In this document: positions 51,245 to 60,217 of the stretch, piece after piece | How the letters are laid out: the number at the start of each line of letters is the position of its first letter | Numbering within the stretch: position 1 is the first letter of the stretch | Notes under the pieces: model-generated | Seen by the model: only the letters and a program-made list of their open reading frames with translations | Database searches by the model: none | Told to the model about the DNA's origin: nothing | Position numbers and translations under genes: made by a program | From: Maylandia zebra | Taxonomy: Eukaryota; Chordata; Actinopteri; Cichliformes; Cichlidae | Direction: 5' to 3' | Assembly (NCBI RefSeq): GCF_041146795.1 | Contig: NC_135180.1 | Span: 39,554,794-39,618,793, forward strand | DNA length: 64,000 nucleotides

Positions 51245-53460
51245 TTTAATTTGTTGTGGGTTTTTTAAATTTGTTGTGGGTTTTTTTAAATTTGTTGTGG
51301 GTTTTTGTACTTTGTTGTGGGTTTTTTTTTAATTTGTTGTGGGTTTTTGTACTTTGTTGTGGGGTTTTGTAATTTGTTGTGGGTTTTTTAAATTTGTTGT
51401 GGGTTTTTTTAAATTTGTTGTGGGTTTTTGTACTTTGTTGTGGGTTTTTTTTTAATTTGTTGTGGGTTTTTTTAAATTTGTTGTGGGTTTTTGTACTTTG
51501 TTGTGGGTTTTTTTTTAATTTGTTGTGGGTTTTTGTACTTTGTTGTGGGGTTTTGTAATTTGTTGTGGGTTTTTGTAATTTGTTGTGGGTTTTTGTAATT
51601 TGTTGTGGGGTTTTGTAATTTGTTGCGGGTTTTTGTACTTTGTTGTGGGTTTTTGTACGTTGTTGTGGGTTTTTGTAATTTGTTGTGGGTTTTTGTAATT
51701 TGTTGTGGGGTTTTGTAATTTGTTGCGGGTTTTTGTAATTTGTTGTGGGTTTTTTTAATTTGTTGTGGGTTTTTGTAATTTGTTGTGGGGTTTTGTAATT
51801 TGTTGTGGGTTTTTGTAATTTGTTGCGGGTTTTTTTAAATTTGTTGTGGGTTTTTGTAATTTGTTGTGGGGTTTTGTAATTTGTTGTGGGTTTTTGTAAT
51901 TTGTTGTGGGGTTTTGTAATTTGTTGCGGGTTTTTGTAATTTGTTGTGGGTTTTTTTAATTTGTTGTGGGTTTTTGTAATTTGTTGTGGGGTTTTGTAAT
52001 TTGTTGTGGGTTTTTGTAATTTGTTGTGGGGTTTTGTAATTTGTTGTGGGTTATTGTAATTTGTTGTGGGGTTTTGTAATTTGTTGTGGGTTTTTGTAAT
52101 TTGTTGTGGGGTTTTGTAATTTGTTGTGGGGTTTTGTAATTTGTTGTGGGTTTTTGTAATTTGTTGTGGGGTTTTGTAATTTGTTGTGGGGTTTTGTAAT
52201 TTGTTGTGGGTTTTTGTAATTTGTTGTGGGTTATTGTAATTTGTTGTGGGGTTTTGTAATTTGTTGTGGGTTTTTGTAATTTGTTGTGGGGTTTTGTAAT
52301 TTGTTGTGGGTTTTTGTAATTTGTTGCGGGTTTTTTTTAATTTGTTGTGGGTTATTGTAATTTGTTGTGGGGTTTTGTAATTTGTTGTGGGTTTTTGTCA
52401 TTTGTTGTGGGGTTTTGTAATTTGTTGCGGGTTTTTGTAATTTGTTGTGGGTTTTTTTAATTTGTTGTGGGTTTTTGTAATTTGTTGTGGGGTTTTGTAA
52501 TTTGTTGTGGGTTTTTGTAATTTGTTGTGGGGTTTTTTTAATTTGTTGTGGGTTTTTGTAATTTGTTGTGGGGTTTTGTAATTTGTTGTGGGTTTTTATA
52601 ATTTGTTGTGGGTTTTTTTAAATTTGTTGTGGGTTTTTGTAATTTGTTGTGGGGTTTTGTAATTTGTTGTGGGTTTTTGTAATTTGTTGTGGGTTTTTGT
52701 AATTTGTTGTGGGTTATTGTAATTTGTTGTGGGTTTTTGTAATTTGTTGTGGGTTTTTGTAATTTGTTGTGGGGTTTTTTAATTTGTTGTGGGTTTTTGT
52801 AATTTGTTGTGGGGTTTTGTAATTTGTTGTGGGGTTTTGTAATTTGTTGTGGGTTTTTGTAATTTGTTGTGGGTTTTTGTAATTTGTTGTGGGTTTTTTT
52901 AATTTGTTGTGGGTTTTTTTTAAATTTGTTGTGGGGTTTTGTAATTTGTTGTGGGTTTTTTTAATTTGTTGTGGGTTTTTTTTTAATTTGTTGTGGGGTT
53001 TTGTAATTTGTTGTGGGTTTTTTTAATTTGTTGTGGGTTTTTGTAATTTGTTGTGGGGTTTTGTAATTTGTTGTGGGTTTTTGTAATTTGTTGCGGGTTT
53101 TTTTTTAATTTGTTGTGGGTTTTTGTACTTTGTTGTGGGTTTTTTTTTATTTGTTGTGGGTTTTTGTAATTTGTTGTGGGTTTTTGTAATTTGTTGTGGG
53201 GTTTTGTAATTTGTTGTGGGTTTTTGTAATTTGTTGTGGGTTTTGTTTTAATTTGTTGTGGGTTTTTTTTTATTTGTTGCGGGTTTTTGTACTTTGTTGC
53301 GGGTTTTTTTAATTTGTTGTGGGTTTTTGTACTTTGTTGTGGTTTTTTTTAATTTGTTGTGGGTTTTTGTAATTTGTTGTGGGGTTTTTTTTATTTGTTG
53401 TTGGTTTTTGTAATTTGTTGTGGGTTTTTGTAATTTGTTGCGGTTTTTTAATTTGTTGCG
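51245..53460. repeat. Minisatellite of a 20-21 bp G/T-rich unit, about 108 copies
   Basis: Tandem array with consensus ttgttgtgggtttttgtaat on the plus strand. Variants alternate in the spacer (ggggttttgtaat, ggttttttttaat, gtttttgtactt) and some units read ttgttgcggg. Plus strand has nearly no C; G runs of 3-4 recur every unit. At its right edge the minus strand reads in the gag frame (KPQQITKTHNKLQKPTTN), directly following gag text VSVKADSTVAGKSKSQQ, so the array grew from retrotransposon coding DNA. Confidence 0.95.
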
Positions 53461-54224
53461 ATTTGCTCTTCCCAGCCACCGTACTATCTGCCTTCACACT
53501 AACCAATGGCGTGTCCAGCGGGGTGGCCTGGGGGGGCACAGGCCACCCCCCAAACCAGACTGGCCACCCCAGGTGCCACCCCAAAGGCAAAACAATAAAA
53601 TTCAATCAAATATCAAATGTCCGACTATGTTTTCACGGTGACGCTCAGATATCCGAGTGTAAGTGAATGCAGCATCGCTTCTGCGCTATGCGCATCACGT
53701 TAGCAAAGGTAGGAGAGCCAAGCGCGAAAGATGGCACTGCAGGAAACAATTTTTCGGTGAAAGAAAATGAGGACAGAATAAATGTCCCGGTAAGTAATAT
53801 CAAGTTTGTTGAGTTTAGTAAACTTCGGTGAAATTAGAATACCAAGGAAAAAATAACACTTAAAGAATTATTGCAGCTGTGGAATACAGAGGTGTGGACT
53901 CGAGTCACATGACTTGGACTCGAGTCAGACTCGAGTCATTAATTTTATGACTTTAGACTTGACTTGAAAAAATGTTCTAAGACTTGTGACTTGACTTGGA
54001 CTTTTACACCAATGACCTGGGACTTGAATTGGACTTGAACCGGTTTACTTGAAAAGACTTGATATTTTACCCCAAATACAAAATTTAACATGCATATTAT
54101 ATGGAGATTGAAAATGTGACGTCATTCACGGGTAGAACCGCAAAGGATTCTGGGAACTCGTGGCAAGCGGTACTAGCGCACGCAGGCTTTCAATTAAAAT
54201 CAGTCACACAGCGATAAAAAGAAA

Positions 54225-54463
54225 CACAAGAAGCCGTTGTATTATTAACTGCAATAGCCGGTCGCATGACAGCCACGGGAAGCCGACGGGTAAAGAGATC
54301 GGTTGTTATCGGATTACGTCGTTGAAGAGAAATTGTTCGAGCCATGTTTCCGAAGTAACAAAGAGGCGATGGATGGCCTGGATTGCAGCCATTCAAAGAT
54401 CAAATATAACGTCCCAGAACACTCCAGCTCACAGGTTAGTCTGCTCCAAGCATTTACACGAAG
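54225..54463 (+). pseudogene. THAP-domain first exon, copy B (start codon lost)
   Basis: Reads CIINCNSRSHD, GKEIGCYRITSLKRN, WMAWIAAIQRSNITSQ and LVCSKHLHEG before donor gtcagt, so the C2CH finger is complete. The ATG seen in copy A is replaced by sequence one base shorter, so translation cannot begin at the family's start. Copy A has the start but a 10-base deletion; the two copies are damaged at different places. Confidence 0.85.
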
Positions 54464-55139
54464 GTCAGTGTTTTTTAGTAGTTAATACGTCATTTTCATA
54501 ACATAATTGGTGATATAGGTTACAAGCAAGTCTGGCGCTGAACAGAAATTGTCGCGCTATGCTCCTTTATTTATTGTGCATAAATAGTGAATTGTCCTGA
54601 CACAATATTGCGTTTCGCTTCTGTTATTATGGTACATTGACAAAAACATATACTTTTATTCACAGGATAAAACAGTTGTTTTGTATCACTAATTGTCCAG
54701 TACGATTACAGCATACAGTGTTATTGTCACTGCTACATTTCTGTGATGCTACCAGAAATTATTTCCACTACTAATTAATTACCGTTGAGCTCAAAGGTCC
54801 TATTAATAAACGGTTAACGAATGTGTATTTATGACGACGATTTGTGAGACTGGTAAACTTATGATACGTACGATGGTCTTTCGTTCTACACGGTGCATTT
54901 CAAGGTCCTGCACCCATCCGTCGGTAAACTGTACCTGGGCTTGTTGCAGTGACCTGAAGTTACTAAACTTCATGAGTGTGTGCGCTCACTCCAAGAACCG
55001 TATGATTATAAATATGCATATAAATATGCTAAGATGAGATAGCTGACTTCATCTAACTAGCAAATGTTGTCCAGGCTACGTTGGTGATACAGTTTTTTTT
55101 AATGTGTATGATATTTTTGTCATGCGATTTTAAAGCCGG

Positions 55140-55678
55140 TGTTGTGCCAAAAAGTGATTTCCAGTGTTTCTGTGTATTTTTTATGTGTAATATCTTTACG
55201 TATGTTCGTAAATAGACTTCGGTGAACAGGGGATACAAAGGGGTTACATAAAGAATTAAAAAATTATCTGTTTTTTAAGTATCTTTACAACTTGTACTTA
55301 CATTATAACCAATCCGGTCCTTTATCCCCACTTAAAATATTTTTACAGAACTATTGTAATATTTGCTGCCATTTCTGCTGTCCTGTTGGGCAACTTACTC
55401 TTACAAAATACATTTTTAATGTTAATGAGATTTTTTTTACTGCATAAATAAAGGTTATATAAAAGTCGCTGCCAAAAACTGATTGCGGCTTGTATCTTGC
55501 TACACGAATGTTGTTTGTGGCTCAAGATGACTTTATGTCATCCATAAGGGATGCATTTGACATATGTTTAACATATTATAGCCCAACAAGTTACTTATAG
55601 CACTTTAAATATGAGCAATCGCTTTTTGGCAAATACCGGAAATCAGTTTTTGGCAGACAATCACTTTTTGGCACAACA
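55140..55678. mobile_element. MITE nested in THAP element copy B
   Basis: A 539-bp element with perfect inverted ends tgttgtgccaaaaagtgatt and aatcactttttggcacaaca. Flanks ccgg (55136-55139 and 55679-55682) are a 4-bp duplication. Copy A shows the undisturbed site (aaagccggtcctacaaccgc read in the same direction), which proves the limits. No coding capacity; superfamily unknown. Confidence 0.93.
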
Positions 55679-56670
55679 CCGGTCCTACAACCGCATCCAA
55701 GAATAACATGCAGCTTATCTCAGAACTGTCGGTGAAAATTATTCTTGGAGCTAGGTTTAATTGAGCTGCATTTTAAAGAGGTGCAATTTCACAATTTGTG
55801 TATATTTTCTAAGTTCACTATTTTGTCATGTGTTGAGAAAAACACAGATTTAAAAATTACATGGTCTAATATTTACATTTAGCATAACTGCAACATTATT
55901 TTTTCGTTGTTTTTTTTTTTTTAAAGACTCGAAAGGACTTGAAATTCAAAGTTTCAGACTTGTGACTTGACTCGGACTTTTACACCAGTGACTTGAGACT
56001 CGACTCTGACTTGCCTGACATTACTTGAGACTTGACTTGAGACTTGAGGATAAAGACTTGAGACTTACTTGAGACTTGCAAAACAATGACTTGGTCCCAC
56101 CTCTGGTGGAATATTTCAGACAGTATGCTACTGAGGGCAGCTAACATAAAAGTTATGAGTTATAAGATGTAATCTAAGTCGTAACATTGCTGTATGGAGC
56201 TGCAGATTTGGTTGCAGGTTAACATCGCTGGACTGGCCATCGGGCATACCGGGCATGTGCCCGGTGACTTATTTTTTATTTTTTTTGTAATGGCAACAAT
56301 GAGAGGTGGTGGATTGGCCAGATGCAGGTCGATGTGTAGAAATAACTCCGTTGTTTGGTGGTGGCTATGACGGGGCTTCCACAGAGGCAACAGGTGGATG
56401 AGGGAAGGGGAGGCAGGAGGAGAGACCCGAGGCAGCCACCAGTCCGAGTGTCAGGTGAACTGAACTTCAGGTAAGAAGTTATGAGCTGCAGTCTATCTGG
56501 GTCAGATATGAACCAAGTTTAGGTGGAGTTTATTTTCATGTTGCTGACTTTTTACTGTCAGTTGCAATAACTCGTACTGCGTACTAGCTAGGATGACGGA
56601 GTTTTTATACAGCTGGGTGGGTGCTATGATGTTACTGATAGTGAACTTTATTTTATTCATAAGGTTAGTA

Positions 56671-57010
56671 GAGTTGCCAACGGCTCCTTAAAAAAATGGA
56701 ATGGTCCCTCATTCAGAGAAAATATTACGCGTTTTGTATTGAGCTGAGAAGAGACGCAGTTTGTCCTGGACTTTAGCTAGAATGGAAAAAAGACACAAAG
56801 CTGGAGTTATTCTGTGTTTACGCTGCACAGCTGGCTCTTCTCTCATTCTCCCCCCTCCCTCTCCTGTTGCTACTTCAATCATGAAACTGATCAATGATCA
56901 GCTGATCGGCTTTTCTCTCTTGTTTGTTTATCGCCCACTTTGCGCCAGAAAGAGGAAACCAGCGGATATTGCGCTAAACAACAGCAGCACGTTTAAGCTT
57001 GATCAGCTGT
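56671..57010 (+). repeat. Fragment of the gttgccaac hAT family
   Basis: Begins gagttgccaacggctcctta, resembling the left end of the element at 48566, and continues with the text found inverted at 48240-48512. No right end seen. Confidence 0.65.
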
Positions 57011-57285
57011 TGTTAGAATGTATTTAATATTAATTTCTAGTATCAGCTGATGTTTGCTGGAGCCACAGCTGTAAACCTGCTGGTCATGATGTTGGTTTGG
57101 ATATGTGGTGAGAGGGAAACATGAAGATGAAACCAGGAGATGTCCTTACTGAATCATCAGAGCTGTGATGGAGAAACAGGTTTACCTTTTAGGTGACATG
57201 AATGAGTTGAAGTTATGAACTGTTTCTGAGAGACAAATAACACCAGGATCCTTTTTTATGTAGCTGACAGCTGGTAACTGTGCAG

Positions 57286-58227
57286 GGGCGGGTCTAGCAA
57301 AGTGTTGCCAGGGGGCAGGTAGGGCATTAACAGGGAAAGGTGGGCACAAATAAATACTTTTCTTTCTTATTCTCATTTAAAATATCTCGCTTTTATTAAA
57401 TAATTATCTAAATCTTACAACCAAAGTTTTTATCTGACGTAAAATGTATAGAAATCATACATATACCAACAAGACTGTACATCACTGTCACAACAGGGTT
57501 TGTTTTCAGTCAAAGTCTTTATGGCTTTACTACCTGGTGGGTCGGTCTGTAGTAAAAATGCCCAATTTTTTTGTCCCAGTCCAGCCCTGCAGGTTATACT
57601 GGCAGTGTCACCATGCCAGCTGACTGTATTTTATCATCAGCCAGTGTTGTTCTTTATCAATATTACCAAAGTTTACCATAAGGCAGCATAGAAAGTATTT
57701 ACTTGCTTTCAGGTTTTATTCAAATGTTAGTCTTTTCAGTTGTTTCTCCACTTTTTTCCTGTTTCAAAATCAAACACCAGTTTGTGAGAAGATTATCTTC
57801 TTTTTTTAACAGGCAGATAAAGTTTTGCATTGGCATTGGCTAATTTGCCAATTGTTTGTTACAAATGTTCGTATTTTAATATTCAAAAATGTTTTTGCCC
57901 AAAACATATGTGCACTACATGTCAGTAAAAATACTATGCAAATATTGATGTCCTTGACTGCTGAGTAAACACTGACAAAGCACTGATTGTATCTCTTGTA
58001 CTTTATCAACGCAGTATCTAAAAACTTTGCACCGTAGTGGTTAAAATCTCATTCTAATAACAGTTAAAAGTGCATTTGGTTATTAGGTTTATAGGATTAT
58101 TGAATTATGGTTAAGGGTTGGTAGAATTTTTTTTTTAAACATTATCTGCCAATTAAATCTGCCACCCTTCTCCAAATCTGTGCCCCTACCTGGCCCCCCC
58201 AACAAAAATTTTCTAGACACGCCACTG
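57286..58227. mobile_element. Possible second hAT unit sharing the right end
   Basis: caggggcgggtctagcaaag at 57286 continues into ccagggggcaggtagggc and pairs, inverted, with the right end of the larger element (cagtggcgtgtctagaaaat, ggccaggtaggggcac). This would be a 942-bp unit, but the bases left of 57286 do not match acactaac, so it has no target duplication of its own. It is either a duplicated end within the 53504-58227 element or a sister copy fused with it. Confidence 0.5.
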
Positions 58228-58235
58228 ACACTAAC

Positions 58236-58548
58236 TACTGATGGTGTTATAACAGAGTCTGTTTCTGCACCCAGCCACCGGAGGTCGTTGCAGGTCAGTG
58301 ATGAAGTCGTTGAATACTAGCAGGTGAGACATGCCTTGGTCCTCCTGACTTGCCAGGCGGTCACTTTTCAAAAAGTCCACAATGAAGTCATAGAGTTCCA
58401 CCTCTGTTGCATCATGTCCTGGTAGGTCATCTTCCACCTCATCCTTGATGGTGTCTACAAGCTAGTACAGCACCTCTGTCTTAGCAGTGTTAATAAGCTC
58501 ATGAAGTTTTCTCTGTATTCCTCGTTGCAGCTCTTGCAAAGCCGCCAT
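58236..58548 (-). pseudogene. Ty3/gypsy gag, N-terminal part
   Basis: ATG at 58548 opens MAALQELQRGIQRKLHELIN, then an in-frame TAG in the 28th-29th codon region, and continues DEVEDDLPGHDATEVELYDF and DQGMSHLLVFNDFITDLQRP. Helical, acidic composition fits a gypsy gag N terminus. The frame ends in the hAT insertion at 58235 but resumes on the other side of it at 53503, leading into the minisatellite. Confidence 0.7.
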
Positions 58549-58665
58549 TCTGGTACCTCAGATGGAGCAGGCGTAGCACGTTGGTCCAGGACGTTAGTCT
58601 TAGTTTATTACTTAATGATTAGTTGCCGCCAAGAGGAGGCACTAATTCCAGACGAGCCCCCACAA

Positions 58666-58786
58666 TGTTGATGTTGGCCCCCCTGGTCTGACAGGTGCCT
58701 GGGAGGGGTGCGATCCTAGATCCCGCAACTCAACAAGCTATATAGAAAACCCACTACAACTGAAAACGTTCATTAGCATTGCTATT
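58666..58786 (-). repeat. 5' LTR remnant of the decayed gypsy element
   Basis: Plus-strand text tgttgatgttggcccccctg, gggaggggtgcgatcctaga and ttagcattgct matches 40531-40661. Similarity ends abruptly at 58786, so the rest of the LTR is missing. The primer-site-like sequence lies directly to the left. Confidence 0.75.
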
Positions 58787-59089
58787 GTGCACCAGGACAG
58801 ATTCACATGCAGACTGATGAATTCGGATTCCTTCACTTCATTTGAGCTGCAAATGATTAAGGTCAGCTCTTTGCAAACCTTTTATTGTTTTTTAATTGTT
58901 TGAAATCTCGTCCTTGGATAAATGAAAACATTTGTAATTTCAGGAGATATTGTCGCAAGTTAGAACGTTTGTGGAAGACTTCCAAGCTTGAGGTCTATAG
59001 GTTACACCTTAAATAATCTTTCCTCTTACTAAATGACATGTAGAAAATGCCAGAACTGAGTATTTTTCACACCTCATAGCTTCAAAAAA
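58787..59089. other. Spacer between gypsy remnant and LINE
   Basis: AT-rich DNA with no gene recognised. It may include decayed LINE text near its right end. Confidence 0.35.
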
Positions 59090-60217
59090 GAAAGACCCTA
59101 AATTCTTGTTTAAAACAATTAAGAGTATTGTTTCTCCTGATGGTCCTTGTGCACCAGTTCACTCAACGTCTGAATACAATTAGTTTATTTCACAAACAAG
59201 GTCACTGCCATCAGGTCTAATATCTCTCCATCATCTTCTCAATATCAAACTTACAATTTGCTCAGCTCTGATACTTGGTCCTCTTTTACTCCTGTTACAT
59301 TTCAGGACATCAGAGGCCTGCTTCGTCATATAAAACAGACTTCAAGCCCCCTCGATGTCCTTCCATCTTCACTTTTCACTAGTGTGTTTGATTCCATTGG
59401 CCTCTGTATTATGGAAATGATAAATATTTCTCTTCATACTGGCTCAGTCCCCAGCTTCTTTAAACAAGCTGTTGTTGAGCCAGTATTAAAGAAACCTCAG
59501 CTGGATCCATCTCTTCCTAACAGTTATAGGCCAATATCCAAATTGCCTTTTATATCGAAGATTTTAGAAAAAGTAGTAGTAGAATAACTTAACTATTTCC
59601 TGGATAAAAATGCTGTTATGGACACTTTCCAGTCTGGTTTTCGTAAATTGCATTCCACTGAAACGGCAGCGTATCAGCTTCTTAGACCCTTCTGTAAAAT
59701 CGAGCCTCAGAAACCTCGGTGTCATATTTGACAGCTCGATGTCGCTCGAGCAGCATTCTGAGAAACTGTTTTTATCATTTACACAATATTTCAAAACTCA
59801 GACTACTGGTGCCAAAGCCTGAACTTGAAATGATTATTCATGTTTTTATTTGCTCCTTTTTAGACTACTGTAACGGTCTTTTTACTTGTTTTAACAAATC
59901 AGCCTTAAATCGTCTTCAGACTGTGCAGAATGCTGCAGCACGTCTCTTGACAGGCACCAAGAGAAGATCTCATATCATTCCAGTTTGGGCATCCCTTCAC
60001 TGGTAGCCTGTAAGTTTCAGGCTTCATTTTAAAATTTTAGTTCTAACCTTTAAGGCCCTGCATGGTCAAGCTCCCCAAAATTCTATCTGACCTGCAGAAA
60101 CCACATTCATCTTCTCGAGCTTTAAAGTCATTAGATCAGAGACTGCTGGTGGTGCCGCACACTCGTTTTAAAACTCGTGGTGATTGGGCCTTTCAGGCAG
60201 TAGCACCACGGCTGTGG
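59090..60217 (+). pseudogene. L2-clade LINE with the RT core deleted
   Basis: Plus-strand frame 59258-59587 reads the stretch before RT (DVLPSSLFTSVFDSIGLCIM, HTGSVPSFFKQAVVEPVLKK, NSYRPISKLPFISKILEKVV), a stop, then FQSGFRKLHSTETA. There it jumps, near 59665, to FLDPSVKSSLRNLGVIFDSS from beyond the catalytic box. The tail follows in order (IHVFICSFLDYCNGLF, NRLQTVQNAAARLLTGT, HWLPVSFRLHFKILVLTFKA in shifted frames, LLVVPHTRFKTRGDWAF). So the catalytic YADD region and GVPQGS motif are absent through deletion. It ends near the LW of the family's C terminus and lacks the 3' UTR. Confidence 0.87.

Larger units (their letters stand above)
53887..56105 (+). mobile_element. THAP-domain DNA transposon derivative, copy B
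   Basis: A 2,219-bp element in reverse orientation to copy A at 35936-37612. Begins cagaggtgtggactcgagtc and ends gacttggtcccacctctg. Flanks gtggaata (53879-53886 and 56106-56113) are a perfect 8-bp target duplication. It contains the same THAP exon and the same non-coding body as copy A, plus a nested MITE at 55140-55678 that accounts for the length difference. Confidence 0.93.
53504..58227. mobile_element. hAT-type element with perfect 8-bp target duplication
   Basis: A 4,724-bp element. Ends are caatggcgtgtccag (left) and, read inverted from the right, cagtggcgtgtctag. Flanks acactaac (53496-53503 and 58228-58235) are identical. Taking it out restores the gag frame of the host gypsy element across the junction (PSVVSVKA). 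No transposase was recognised. It carries the THAP element copy B (53887-56105), a fragment of the gttgccaac hAT family (56671-57010), and another related end at 57286. Confidence 0.92.
40531..58786 (-). mobile_element. Ty3/gypsy retrotransposon, decayed, with nested insertions
   Basis: Minus-strand element read from right to left. LTR remnant 58666-58786; a primer site (tgtgggggctcgtctggaat read on the minus strand, resembling a tRNA-Pro primer site) at about 58643-58664; gag start 58548; gag interrupted; gag rest 47585-46734; protease 46821-46180; RT 45574-43966; integrase 43887-43028; pol tail 42811-42374; 3' LTR from about 42150 down to 40531. The two LTR pieces share more than 110 bases (ctgggaggggtgcgatccta, ttagcattgct). 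Frameshifts and stops are frequent. Four or more independent insertions and one tandem array lie inside; these are listed separately. Confidence 0.88.

Noticed and set aside
51245..53460. Array as telomere-like or CRISPR-like repeat
   Set aside because: The unit is 20-21 bp, contiguous without unique spacers, and is not a TTAGGG variant. Vertebrate context also excludes CRISPR.
51123..53666. Open frames translated from the G/T-rich array on the plus strand (FVVGFFKFVVGF type)
   Set aside because: They are frame readings of a tandem repeat. The coding relation that matters is on the minus strand at the array edge.
47586..58235. One single 10.6-kb insertion into gag
   Set aside because: Gag-frame sequence is present at 53460-53503 between the parts, so at least two separate insertion events plus the array expansion are needed.
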